A stretch of DNA of 62,000 nucleotides from Glandiceps talaboti (Eukaryota > Hemichordata > Enteropneusta > Spengelidae): the NCBI RefSeq assembly GCF_964340395.1, contig NC_135550.1, positions 14,125,908 to 14,187,907 of the forward strand, in the 5' to 3' direction. Of the stretch, positions 45,286-58,529 are shown one piece after another; position 1 is the first letter of the stretch; the number at the start of each line of letters is the position of its first letter. Both the position numbers and the translations under genes were made by a program. A model generated the notes under the pieces. That model did not search any database and had not been told where the DNA came from. It was given only the letters and a program-made list of their open reading frames with translations.

Positions 45286-47935
45286 TTATATATGGCTCTA
45301 GGCCTACTTCATAGGACATAGTTGAAAAGATTTCACCTACAATGAATCATTGGTACCTTGCTTCAAGTAGACCCATATCAAATAGAGTCAAAATCTACTC
45401 TGTAATTTTCTTCTCAACTATTCACGGTATTTACATACAACCTATATACAACTCAAAATCTGGACATTTACGGTCCACTGTAATAATATATGTCATAAAA
45501 CTCGCAATGCATCGATTCTGAAGAGAATTCAGCATTTTTTCCTGCGATAGCTGATTTTGAAGCCACATACCCTTGACCTTACAAGACTAAATCTTAGGTA
45601 ACTAACTCTAGTAAAGGTATTGTATGTCATATAATATCATATAGACAACCATTCTCTTAATTTCAAGCATTTTTAATTTACCAGTAGTAATTAAACCTAA
45701 AGTATAAAAAATGTTTGACTCGTCTTGTCACGGGTTTAATTCACAAAATGAGAGACATGTATTGAGAAATATAAAGTCACTGACATGTCGAGTTGAAATA
45801 AAACTAAAACACGATTTTTAATTTTTTTTTTAAAAGTATGTTATATGTAGTCATACTTTCTCTCGGTCACAGCCTTCAAGAATAGGATGCATTCCTCCTT
45901 TCAGCTTTAACCCGCGACCCAATGTAAGTCTACTGTATCGGCCTATATGGTGCAAGTCTAATGCATATGGTATATATGCAAGCGTTAAGAATAGGAATAA
46001 CACTGCCAACATTGAAAATGCAAAATTTGCATCGATTGTTTTATTCTAATATTATTGCTAAATTTTGGTTTTTGACTACGTGTGGTACTTTCATTCCCCA
46101 TGAAGTTCGATTACATAAAGCATAGACATTATGTCTATGCATAAATATACATGAATGTACGTGTTACCATGGTTACAAACTCTTACAAAGTCATGGACCA
46201 CCTAGTTCTTCATTATTCAAATGGTGCACAGGCTAAAGTTACATGTATTCCTGGTCCCAACCAACACGTGTACTACACACCCAGAAATACTGTCTGTGGT
46301 ATTTGGTCATTGTCACGGTCGCACCAGAAAGCATGTGTTCCTCGGGCCCAAAAACACGAAAACTCCAAAGCTACAGTAAAGCGTGCCCAATTTCAGTCTT
46401 TATAGTGCATGTATTTTCTTTCATTCTATGCTTGATGACGTCAAATGAACATTCATTAACAGTTAGCATTCAAACAAACAAACAAACACAAACAAATTTC
46501 AACTGTATGCATTTGTCTTTAACAGGATAACCCATCAATTTAATAGTTGGTTATGGTGTGAAATATTGGTTTGCTTTCCAGTTCTTTTATTGGTACAATT
46601 TTATTCAGGAATTTTTTTTAGCAAGAGAGCAATATTCATTATCAATGTGAGGTTAAATGGTGTGCAAATATTTTGTGAAGCAGCTGATTTCTCTATCATT
46701 TTGGTCTGTGGTGAAATCTGAATGCCTTTACGAAAGAAAGCAAACAAACATACTGGAATTCCATGCATTATAACTTTATTGGTCAATTTTGACTTAACGA
46801 GATTAAAGAAAATTTCTCTGTGACATTTCTCAGTGAAAGTTCAAAAACAGCTTATGATTGACAAGATTAGCACTGCACTGGTCACAACCCACAAGTTGTA
46901 GTATTCAAACCAGGAATTCGGCTTACGATGTCTTTTTTAACACTACAGCTACCACTTTGAGTTTACAGCAGTACTGGTAACTAAACTTGCACGTCTGGAA
47001 TGTTCTAGAACTTCAACCTGATAACAAGTCATAAACGATGATCAAAAGTTGTGAACTTAAGTTACAAGACATTTGATTTGATTTGTAAAAATTGCAAATG
47101 AAAAAATAACAAAAAAGAGCTAGACTACTATTACATGATTTACCTTCATTTTACATCGTATGTGTCGTACGATAACATGTACAAAACACAGTCATGGAAA
47201 AAGTTTACAATCTCATCTGAATTAAAGTCTTCACTATCTACATGTATATGGCTGAATGACATTAATTATATGGTAAATGAACAATATATACATTTAAAAA
47301 AAGCTTCGTCTTGTTCTCAGATGTGCCAAAATGTCAAGTCTCAGTACTGGTTCTTTGGTGCAATGCCCTGGTTATACATACAACCCACATTGTATGTAGA
47401 TGGGCATTTTTTTAATAGCACTATACCAGTGGCTACAAACAAAAATTACAACATTGACAAAAAAAAAAAAAAAAGCTACAATATCAATACTGAAAGTAAC
47501 AAAAAAAGTGTATCTACATTTATATTGCAACTGTATTTTTAGAGTAAAATAGGGATATAATAATTATACATACAAATAGCTGTACAGTTAAAATCATCTT
47601 TACACAACTACAAGAAAATACTGCTTGTTTTACTTGACTCTACTCTACTTACATGGACTAAATATTACAAACAATTATTGTTATGGAAAATAAGCAGATC
47701 AAATATTTCCTTTAAATTATCATCTATTTTGAAAGATATAAAGCATATAATATTTTTACATGTGAGTATATCAAAGGAGTTGATACTGTTACTTACTCAA
47801 AATGAGATTTACTACACGTTATACCCTCCAATACTTCCTATTATTTACAATACGTTCTCTCAAATTTTGTATCTTCTTTTTTTCTATCTAAATATGATCC
47901 ACGACTCCTGAGATTTTGATTATGGTTAGATGTAA
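45286..47935. other. No gene recognised; 3' flank of CCDC170-like gene
   Basis: No exon with splice borders or a domain is seen. A 21-bp hairpin sequence (arms GCATAGACA / TGTCTATGC) lies at 46120–46140, a short (CAAA)n at about 46471 and a poly-A run at 47460. The part next to 47936 should contain the 3' UTR of the minus-strand gene. Confidence 0.5.
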
Positions 47936-50900
47936 CTAATATTTTGTTGTGTGAATATGTCTTCTTCTGCTGGGTGATAGAGATCGAGCTCGAGAACGAC
48001 GTGGACTGGGTCCTAAACCTAGGGCAGGGTCTAAGTCTGTCAAACTATGCTCCAAAGAATGAGTGGTCAGAGCATGAGTGTGATGGGCTTGGATTAGTTT
48101 CTCCATCCGGGCGATGATTTCATAGTCTGGTACAGCTAGGGTGTTGATATCCATACCCAACATTCGGGCCACGACTTGACGGAAATCAACCAACTGACGC
48201 TCACGTCTTGCTGTTTCTTCTAAGAGTGCTTTGGTTGCGCGTAGCTCATTTTCAAGCTGGCCAAGAGTAAGAGAGATTCTTGATCGTTCCTCGGTAGTTT
48301 CATGTTCAGTAAAGACCAATTCCTGCTTTATACCAGTAAGTTTACGAGCTTGTTTCTCTCTGGTTTTCTCTAGCTTGTCAATCTCGTTTACAAGAATCTC
48401 TATCTTTTCTCGTTGTTGAAGGGACATCAACTACAAAACAGTAAGAAATGATAAGGGTTATAATGACGAATCCTGTGTTTTCCTGGTATTAAATGTACGT
48501 GTATGGTCCTGACGAAAAATGAATATATCAACAGCCTCATAACATAACTTCTGAAGATATTCCACAAAACTGAACTAAAAAAGAGTGTAATCATTACACA
48601 TGTACCAGTGGTTACTTGCAACAGTGTGCAAGGGTTTGTGTGCATACTCCCCCCCCCCCAACCTCCAGCTGTGATATCCAAAGGGAGTTTAGCTGGTACT
48701 ATACAGATACAAATACAGATGCATGCCAGTGGTATTGAATTGCAGTACACTACCAAAAACATTATAGCATACCTGTATACATATGATATGCAAATGAGAG
48801 CACAATCATTCCTTGTACACAAAATCAGTAAGATTTTTATAGAAATTTCCTGTTTCAGATGAACATATGCAATAATAACAGAACCCCATACCGTATGAGT
48901 GCCGGTAAGGGTACTCATGCACTCATGTTTGCAGTGTTTGCTGCTGCAGTTTCACTTGCTACACTGAGGAAAGTACGGCCACTAGAGAACACTGAAAACA
49001 TTCATGCAAATACCCTGAGTGTGCCACACTTGCATTCACATGTCATGGGGTTCTGTCATATAACTAAACCTGATGAAAGATGATAGACTATATATTATAA
49101 GTAGCAGACCTCTTTGACGCTTGGTCTTAATCAATATCTGTTTTTTATGTCTTCGTATGCATTACACTGAGTATCTTTCAAGAAATGTTGGATACAAGTC
49201 AAGTAACTGTATACGAGAACCGAGATAAAATTTTACCTTCAAATTACTAGTATCAAGAAGCTGTGCTTTAAGATCTCTGATAGTCTCTCTTGCTGTTCCC
49301 AGTAGACCTCTGAGTCTCTCATTCTCCTTTCTCACTCTTCGGTAGCTGTAATCTAGATCATCTCTATCTTTCTGTAAATCAGAGCGTCCAACCAATCCCC
49401 CTTCCAAGTTATTGATCTTCTTCCTTAGCAGATCCAGGTGAAGGTCTTTACTCTCCAGTTGCTCTTTCAAGTTCTTGACCTTGCGTTGCAGATTGTAAAT
49501 AGCGGTGGTCTTATCATGCACGGCATCACCCTCCAAGCGGACCAGCTGCTCAGCTCTGGACATCAAGGCATCACCTGTCATGTCAAACCCAACATCAAGA
49601 GCCATGTGGTCCATTTTCATGATGGCTGCTAACCTCTGTAAGAATTTCATATACTATTCATACAGACACAAAAAAAAAGAAAAGAAAAAGAAAGAGCAAT
49701 GGTAAGCCTCTAACTGCAGCATGCAATTGCAACTTATGAGCGGGTAGGTATTTAAAAGCAAAAGGTGACCAAAATCATAAAAAAAATCTGAGGAAAATAA
49801 ATACGGGATTTGACAAAGATAAGCAGTGCAAGCCACTAAATCCACGAAGGTGATGACATGGGTAATTTTTGAAAATATAAATGACATCATAAATAATAAA
49901 TGTCCTTTGAGGACCATAGCAAGACATTACAATTGGTGCAGTTTGGTTTGTGAATATGACATTTACAATCAATATAATACTAAATATTGTTTTCATCATG
50001 CAATGTATATATATATGCCTACCCTTTCTTTTTCAGAACGTAGTCCATCTCTGAAAACTGCAGTGGAGGTGAGCTCGCCTTCAACACCACTTAATCTTGC
50101 TTTTAGCAAGTCAAGTTCATCTTCAGCTTCTTTGGCACGATTGATAGCAGCCTGGTAGAGTTTGACCTGACTATCTAGTTGATCATTAAGGGACCTCACT
50201 TTGTTATCAAGAATATCAACTTGCTGTAAGAAATGAAAAAAAAATAGAAATGCATGTTATCACTGAATGAAATTTAGTCTCACTGATGCTTTAAAAGTGT
50301 AATATCGTGCATGATACCACATATATTCAGTCTGATCTGAGGAACACCTTTTTAAATGATTAGTGTGCACACAACAACCATTTGATTGAAACTGTATACA
50401 TTTGCTTGATATAGTAAAGACAGTTCTAGGTAATAATTGACTGCTTTACTGCACCGCCAGAATCTAGGCAATGGCAACTGGTACATGTGTGTAACATTTG
50501 TAAATGAGCTGAAAACTGTGACCAAAAGCACTTAAAGGAATCACAGTGGTAAAAGAACCCCCAAAAACCTCAAATATGATAACTTACAGCATATTTCTGA
50601 TGATCTTTCACTTGTAGCTGTGTTACTCTTTCCTTGATTGCGTCTTCACTGTCACTGCACACAAAGTAACTGTCACTCAGAATGGTTGCAAGAGACTCTT
50701 TGAAGGCTTTGAGAGTTGTCATGGCAACTTGAGCATTGTATTGATGATTCTTCAATTCACGATCCATGCTGGTTACTCTGGTGTCACGCTGTTCCAACTC
50801 CATACGTGTTGAGTCCCAGGCTCTCTGGTTGGCATTTATTCTTTCTTTCAACAGCTGCACTTCACGTTCAAGCTCATTCCTCCTCAGAATAGAAGAATCA

Positions 50901-53900
50901 CGTTCCTGCAGGTATAAAGAAAATAAATGATGAGAACTACTTCTATTCAATCTGTGAATCATGTTTCCTGTACAAATGACAGAATAAATAGATAAGTACA
51001 GTGACCACATTTGTGCTCATAACAACAACAATACATATTCTGTCAACCTACACATATTTGCCAAAGAAGAGTTTTCATGAATTTCGTCAAAAAATAAAAC
51101 ACAGGAAAAATATGTGTCTTCTGACCATAAACAGTGTACTAGGCTCAGTAATGTGCAAAAAACAAAAGTCTTTGGAAACAAACTGAACACCTTGAAATTG
51201 TACAATTGTTTTCTAGCAATAATATCCACCCTCATAAACCACAGACCGCTTTACAACACCGTCCGAAACATACCCGCCAAGAGGCACTTTATATTTTGTT
51301 GCCTCAGTAGAAATATTTGCACAGGCTTGTGAGAATGCAATAATACCTAGGTTCACAGTATGTAGTATGTTAATTTTACAGACTTGAACTTGATTTTTAA
51401 TTTGTTTAATTTTCTGTTACAATATACCGATTATTATTTTGATTAAAACAGACTAAGAATTAACTTGATAAAACTTACAGATCTGAGAGATTCAATGCTA
51501 AGAATAGTTGACGATGTTGATTTCTGTTCACGTGAGATTTCCGATACCAGTCTCATGATTGTTTCTCTGCTTGCCTTGGATTCCAATTCAGCACTGCTGA
51601 GGTGGTCAGTCAGTGTAGTAAGCTTGCCTCTCAGCAGCAAATTCTCTTGGACCAAGTCACTCAGCTGAGATCAAATAAAACAGAAGCACAAGTTTGTATA
51701 ATGTAAATAAGCAATTCAATTTAAAGGCTTATCAATGATTCCAACTCACCAGGGGAAAAGTAGCTTATATAACTTATCACTCAAACGTTGCTATAGAGAT
51801 ATCTAAATATCAGATATTTAAAAAGTTGGGTTCAAAGTATTATCCTTTATGTGAAGCATCATTATAAGCTGCAGATATTAGATTATTATTAGATTGCATT
51901 TAATTTTCTACCTTTGCAGTATGCCCTCCAGCAAGCAGACTCCCTTCAATTCCTAAAGCATTGCAGACTTCTAAATTGAGTTCAGTATACTTCCGGTCTG
52001 CTGCAATGGCCTTCTGCACTGCTTCATCCCTCTCTATTCGTATAGAGCGTATAAGTGCCTCCAGTTCTAAGATGCGTGCATTTTGATCCTTGGTGTCTCT
52101 CTGAAGTGTTGCGATTGCAATCTCACCACGAGACTGTGCTGTTTCTAATGACCCTGTTTCAGTTTCAATGATGCGAAGGCGTTCTTTCAGAGATGCAATG
52201 AGTGCAGCTTGTCTTGTCTCATTTTCCTTGTACAAAGCAATTTCACCTTTTAAATCATTGATTTGAAGTTCTTTTGATGCGAGCTTGGCCTCTAAATTCC
52301 TTGTCTGTTCGAATGAGAGGTAAAAAATGCACTGTATCAATTTCATATCAGACTTTATATCACTGATTATTACTTAAACCAAAAATGAAATCAACACACT
52401 TTTTTTGCTGGTAAATGGAACAGCACACGCGACATGGGTCATAACATGAGTGTTAAGCATAGAATATTACCCAGCCAATATTTTATAAGAGCATATATAC
52501 AAGCAAGTTTTAAAGGAAAATTACTAACAGAAGTGATCACTTTGCAGGGGAAGGAAAGTGACTTACCTCAGACTGTAGTCTATCATGTTTTATTTGTAAA
52601 GCTGCCAATTCTGAGCGTGATGTTTCTACCTCAAGACGATAATGGGGATCTTTGCTTCTTCGTAATTCGCTTTCATAAAAAGTATCAATCTGAATAAGGG
52701 AGAAACATCATATCATTTAGCTGAGCTTGAATTACTTTAACAACGTTCCTTCATGCAGCCTTATGATTCCTCAGTTTTCTTAAAACAGTTTGTGTGAACC
52801 GTTTATCACTGAATAACATTACTTGTAGGCATCAAAACAGTCTTCATATATTAAACATACATTTAGTTACAAAATGTATGTGTGGTAGGTGGAAATCAAT
52901 CATTTTAATTTTAAGCAAAGTAACGACAATCAAAATAACCAATCATTTTCAGAATTCAGAAACCATTCTGGTGGCTACAGTGAAGAAGACAAAATCTAAG
53001 CTACTTTTCTTTTAGACATAACTGCTAGAAACAGTACATATAACGAACAGACTTTTAAAAAATCAAGCAAAATCAGCATACAACATTTACTACTGATGTG
53101 GCTGTAGTTATAACGACAGGGGGGTATGACACAGAGCTGGCCACTTTGCGGTAACTCATACTTGGGTTGATTTACAAATAGCAACGGGACCATTATCTAC
53201 TGGGATTCAGTTAGACAATGGTAACTATACACCAATAGAACAAGAATGGATAGCCACTGCATGTCAGTTATTGTCCCGGTTGCTTGAGGACAAACATGCA
53301 GTGTCAAATAGGCTATGGGCTTTCGTTTTATGCGTACTATCATTGTATTATTGACCAAACCCTTTTCAATGATCCTATTCTCTCTTATCAAAATATATTA
53401 TGTTATTACACTTTGAAAAGAATATTATTTTAGTATACAAAATGACTAAAATAAAATATTAAGGCAAATAGTGTTATAACTTATATCAACTTTCACTATA
53501 CTGGTATTAGTTAGCCAGTGTTTGATACTGTGTACTGTAACTAAATGATAGAGTGATGTAGAACTAATCAATTGAAAGCGCAGAAACAAGCACACCACAA
53601 TGAAAATATTTGTAATAAAAACAAGTTGATTTCTTTGGGCTTACCTTTGTGGTATCATCGAAGGCTCTTCGAAGTCTTGGTGATTCAGTACTGTCAATAA
53701 AAAAACAAAAAGAATTGTTAGGATACCAAGCTTTGATAGTATGGTATGAAATAAAATGAACTAAGATACATTGTATAACATTGTATCAATATTAGTATTA
53801 TTACATGTAATGTTTGTGACTGTGGTCTGATGGTAACGGCAGCCCGTTAGTGAGACGTGATACACTTTGAGCAAACACAGTTTGAGTTCTTGACAGTTAC

Positions 53901-54499
53901 GAAGGGTGATTTGCACAGTAGTAGGCGTCGTCACATGCTGGAATAACAATTGTTGTCAAACGTCGTCTATTTAACCCTAACAACGACCTCAAGGAACATG
54001 ATATCCATACGGAACCTACCACAACTAGAAAAAAATCAAAATATTCTGATATTCACCTTGATAATTCTGAAATCAAACGATCCTTCTTCTCAAGTTCGCT
54101 CTTGTATAATTTGACCTGGTCGTGAAGCTGTAAAATAAAAGGAAGACGTTACTAGTATCTTTACCAGGCGTGACAAAGAGAACACACAATTTGAAAACGA
54201 GAGTATCACATACACTTCCAAATCGGTGCATAAATATTCTATCAAATGTATACCTCGTGGACAAGCTTGTGCGTTGAATGTGTTGTTGGTCTTACTGGTG
54301 GGCTTGGTGACCGTAGTAAGGCCGAGGGAGCTGACCGGTTGTGTATCCATCTCTCGTCTGCTAAACGATCGAGAACGATGCTATCGTCAACTATTCTCGT
54401 TGGACTATGTACACGGTGGTGGGACTCGAGTAACGAAGCATGCCGAGGTATGTGGGGTAGAGAGTCGAGAGGATCTTCTCTGCTTCTGTAATACGACAT
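47936..54499 (-). CDS. CCDC170: Coiled-coil domain-containing protein 170-like
   Basis: Ten exons on the minus strand: 54499–54254, 54127–54057, 53690–53645, 52689–52567, 52304–51912, 51664–51479, 50905–50588, 50223–50023, 49635–49237 and 48430–47936. All have AG/GT borders and consistent phases, giving 825 residues. After a Ser/Arg/Pro-rich N-terminus (1–82, MSYYRSREDPLDS) almost the whole protein is coiled coil. Segments such as SELAALQIKHDRLQSE and LKGEIALYKENETRQAAL resemble the N-terminal coiled coil of CCDC170 as I recall it. The C-terminal LGMDINTLAVPDYEIIARM is followed by an Arg/Ser tail (RRSRARSLSPSRRRH). Vertebrate CCDC170 is about 715 residues and is linked to microtubules and the Golgi. 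The start is the first in-frame ATG; the codon above it is TTG. It is head-to-head with the COX7A2L-like gene, with 339 bp between start codons. Confidence 0.85.
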
Positions 54500-54838
54500 T
54501 TCCAATCTTTAAAATGTTATATATTCCTCAAGGTTATGGATAGATTGTCTGCAGGATGGGGGAATAGGAGGAAATACTCTTGGATCAACGGCGATGTTCT
54601 AATGTGTACGATGTGTGGTCGACCAGGGCAACGCGAAATAAACACAGGAAAATAAAATGCCCTGCCTCGTTCTCATAGCTATTAACATAAATTAGCAGCT
54701 GCTATGCAAATTTTATCAACGTTATGGGGTCACAGAGTAGGGGTCAGCGTAAGGTTACTCAGATTGTATCCCATAATACAGCGCGCGTTCACCGGCTTAG
54801 TAGTTCCGCTGTGTCGCTTTACCTGCTTCGTACAAAAA
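54500..54838. promoter_or_regulatory. Candidate bidirectional promoter, CCDC170-like / COX7A2L-like
   Basis: 339 bp separate the two start codons. The region is GC-richer than its surroundings near the COX7A2L side, with no TATA box. TCGACCAGGGCAAC (54619–54632) resembles an RFX X-box, with its right half GGCAAC perfect and its left half two off. TAGTTCCGC near 54803 resembles an ETS site. The arrangement is seen; shared regulation is inferred. Confidence 0.45.
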
Positions 54839-56999
54839 ATGTCGTATAAATATAACTCTTTCGGCGGCAAGCTGTCAAAAACTAGCACTAACGTCGCCTA
54901 TCACCCCGAGGTAAGATAATGTAGTTGTATGTTGCATGATTCCGTGTGTAGATGTTACAAGAGGGGTGTTTGTTTAAAGTTGTAGACGTACTCCAGACGA
55001 CCGGTGTCTTTGCACTTTACGAGAGCTGTAGTATCATCACGTCCACACGGCCATGGCCGTTGCACGTTGGTTGTCGCGAGGACAATTTACTTCACGATAC
55101 CACCCATATATCTCCACCATTGTAATACTGACACCATCGCAATTAGTAATGTTATGATAGTTTTGTATATTGGTATCATTGGGCATTCTCACAACGAGAC
55201 TTGAGTGACACTACTGATACTAGTGTGAAACTTAGTGTCATTTCACAGTCAGTCCCCCTATCAACATAATTCATATTGAGATTATACGCCGACAAAGTAT
55301 TGATTGTCTGAGTGCTGTGATAGATCATAGATGTATTAGTGAGACTCACTAATACATCCATGGATAGATCAAGTGTGGTTAAACTATGCACGCAGAATGA
55401 CATTATTCTTGACGTACAGTAGTATTTCTGGTATTGAATCTCACGGTTAGCAACTTAGACTAACCGGGAGACTCAATACCAGAAATACTACTAGTACATG
55501 TACAAGAATTGTAAATACATGGCACAGTTTACCAGTAAACAATCGTTAATGCACAAACAGTTAATGCCTTCAAAAATTAGTATGAAGCTCTGCTGACACA
55601 TATGAACTAACAAATTTTGAGTATCTACATATACGTTATCCCAACTCAACTGAACTGATACCACTTGTTGGCAGTGATAAATTTCTGGCTGCTTGAGTTA
55701 TTACTCCAGCAGTACTGAAGATTTGCCCTTATCTCGTAAGAGTATGACCAGCTATAGCTGAAATACTGAAATAAGTTTCTCCTAGTGTTGGTCAGTCACT
55801 GACTGCAGTGGATTTCAAACCTTTGGACTTGACCTGCAATCCTCAGGTGTAACTCATTTGCCCCCAGAATTCATGGTACCTACAAAAGCATTTTACCTCA
55901 TGTTTGAGGGTCAGAATAGAACAAGAAGGATGATTTATTCTTACAAGTGCCTATAGTAATGCATGTGAAGTGTGTAGAGTGGAAGTTATGGTGTCGACCA
56001 AGAAATTGAATGTTCATTATTTTTATGATGCACCTAGGGAGTAATATTCTATTTCAGGTACTGAGAATTCTGACATTCTTACAAAAGATATATATCCTTG
56101 ATTTCAGGGTTTAAAAGGAAAGGTTGAAGAGAGACCACCAATAAGATGGGCACAGAAACCTGTCCCTTATTCACCTACTACTAATCCAATGGGAGGTGAT
56201 GGGATGCTTGGTGTCCGTAATCAAGTATACAACAAGCAAAGGGTGTTTCAGGTTAGTCTGAAAAGAAATCCACAGTCATAATTTAAGACATGTTTTTTAG
56301 CACAACTGAATACTAGGTATGCTATAGCCATCACAAAATGAATGTATTTGTGTGTGTATAATGAATTCAGATAATGAATAAGAATAACTTCCTGACATGT
56401 TGATTAATTATTGCAATCAGCTGTCCAGTTTGTCACGTGATCAGATAATTTCAATATGTTGGTCACATAAAGAGTGTGCTTTGATGTTGACTTCAAGTTA
56501 CAAAATGTCAGTCTGATCATGAAATGACACCGACACTTATATAAAACAAATCTGTGTTGACACAGTAATGGTTGAGGTATAACGACAGTGTAACACTTTT
56601 GCAAAGGTTTCTGATAACCAAATAATTATGTCAAAATATTGTGTCAGTTGTCTGAATACCTGTTTAAGAGTTGTACCAGTTGATCAAACATGATTCTACA
56701 TGTGGATGAAAATAAGCTTAACATGAAGATATCTTGAAATTAAACAAAGCTTACCACCTAAATCCATAAAGTTACAAACAGTGACAGTTTATTTATATAC
56801 TTCTGTAACGTAATCTTTTTCACAATCATTTTCATCATTTTCCTTTTTTGCCTTTCAGAGAAGCAGCCTCCCAGTTCATCTCAAAGGTGGAAGATTCGAT
56901 AAGATTTTGTACGTAGCTACTTTGGCTGGCTGTGTGTTTGGCACAGGATGGACCTTTTATGAACTTTTTAAAGCATCCATGCCCAGGAAGAATGAGTAA
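54839..56999 (+). CDS. COX7A2L: COX7A2L/SCAF1-like respiratory supercomplex factor
   Basis: Three phase-0 exons, 54839–54910, 56108–56251 and 56859–56999, give 118 residues (human COX7A2L is 114). The N-terminus MSYKYNSFGGKLS matches the start of COX7A2L-type proteins. The middle segment (VEERPPIRWAQKPVPYSPT) corresponds to the part that in COX7A2L contacts complex III. The C-terminal part is a COX7A domain: VYNKQRVFQ, LKGGRFDKILYVAT, one membrane helix and GTGWTFYELFKASMP. In the mouse and human family this protein takes the place of COX7A in complex IV and ties it to complex III in the inner mitochondrial membrane. The next gene downstream is a canonical COX7A with matching intron positions. 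The intron 1 sequence contains two strong palindromes. Confidence 0.88.
55330..55358. repeat. Perfect 14-bp inverted repeat (hairpin)
   Basis: GATGTATTAGTGAG, one base, then CTCACTAATACATC. Flanking bases extend the pairing imperfectly. It lies in intron 1 of the COX7A2L-like gene. Confidence 0.8.
55418..55492. repeat. Inverted repeat, 20-bp perfect arms
   Basis: The arms 55418–55437 and 55473–55492 are exact complements (AGTAGTATTTCTGGTATTGA type), with further pairing inside (GGTTAG/CTAACC). This is a small foldback element 60 bp from another palindrome. Confidence 0.8.
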
Positions 57000-58529
57000 C
57001 TTATGGCTGTTGTGGAAGCCAACAAATCATTAATGCCAGTGAAGTCGTCATCTGAAGGAAATGAGATGGACACAACTTTGGCTTGAGTGATATAACATCG
57101 ATAGGATTGATGCAGTGAATAGAAGCATGACTGGCAGTGTTATTTTTTAACTGTGTGATGGAAACAAATTTGTAATTATACATAAAGTGCTGGCTATGAC
57201 TTGCAATGCATTGGTTGTTTTTTTGGAACATTTATGTGTATTATATTAAAATCTAGCTTCACAAAATTTAAACTTGATATATATCTGTGTTGACTATTGA
57301 TTGATTAGTTGTACATCTCAGCAGCGAGTGGCTTCCCACAGTCTTCCAAGATACCTTTCTCTCTGTTGATATGGTAGAGAGTGAAGGAAAGATCAGCCTG
57401 TATAGAGAAATAGCTATCTGATCTCACAATTCATGTTTATGCGATAGTAATAGTTGTCCTCTGTGTTGTACAGGTTGTTAGTTTGGGCCAAATCTATTTC
57501 TAGAAAATGAAAAAAGTGCACTGAATTCTATGACGTTTTTTCCAACAATCCCAATATTACTCCTCCCCCTGTAGTTATAAATGGCAGTGGAGAGGGTAGG
57601 AGGTTAATGTTTCAAAAATGAATACTAAATGAATGATATTACATAGAAATGATAAGAATAGGTATGGGTACCATTTATTCAAATCTCATTCTCTGGGTGA
57701 TTAAACAAGGATAGAATAAGTGGAAACAACCTTTCTACATGACCAGGATAAACCGAATCTTGTTTAATTGATCCACAAAAGACAATGGATTTCACATTCA
57801 GTTCCTAATTGTGTTCAAATATGGCTTGCATTGACTACATAATCATGTTCATTCTGCGCTATGTATAAACACATAGACCCTACACAAAAGGGTCTATGGT
57901 ATAAACATCTCACAAACATGATTGTAATGTATGGTTAGAGGTGTGACAATTCCCGTGAATTTTTGCATTTATTTCAACCATGGCAACAGCAAAATTAGAT
58001 TTTATATATAGCGTTCACCTTCTCCAGCTGTGCCTGTATAATTTTGATTACTTCACATAAAGTAAGATTGTCACAATATGAAAAGACTAAAACACTACTT
58101 GAAAAGATCACCATCTTTATAAATTAGCAGAAAAAATAAAACAAATATATATATTAATATGCTGTAAATTTGGCAATTAATATCTGTAATGCACAAGCAA
58201 AGCGCTTTCCATGATCTGCAATAGAAATGTTAGCCATCGATATTGATGTATCCACAGACCCTACACGAAACATAGACCCTTTCGTTTAGGTTCTATGATG
58301 TACCATATATGTAGTAGTACTTACACACAGACTTGGAACCTTGTCTGTAGCCTTACTGTGATGGATCTGTGGTGCGGTGATAGGTCGTCATGTGCGCCCT
58401 CTATGACTATGTATAACAAACAATATATTCGCACTGCTTGCTGGGATTGCATGCGCCATTGCTATTTTGTAGGTTTACACGGACTCAATCGTAAAGAGTT
58501 TTTAGCAGATAATAGCCAAAAAGTACACC
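57000..58529. other. Intergenic between COX7A2L-like and COX7A
   Basis: Contains the 3' UTR of the upstream gene (ATTAAA at about 57245) and the promoter of the downstream one. Short inverted repeats with CATAGACCCT…AGGGTCTATG occur at about 57869–57895 and again, rearranged, at 58255–58292. They may be the two ends of a MITE of about 0.42 kb. Near the second start, GCATGCGCCATTGC (58450–58463) contains NRF-1-half-site-like and YY1-like words, common at nuclear OXPHOS genes. No other gene is seen. Confidence 0.45.

Noticed and set aside
46151-46405. 84-codon frame near 46.2 kb
   Set aside because: No domain, no splice borders, and no homologous feature in the window; likely chance.
52996-53391. 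Minus-strand frames between CCDC170-like exons 3 and 4
   Set aside because: They lie inside an intron whose flanking exons join in frame, and they show no coiled-coil pattern.
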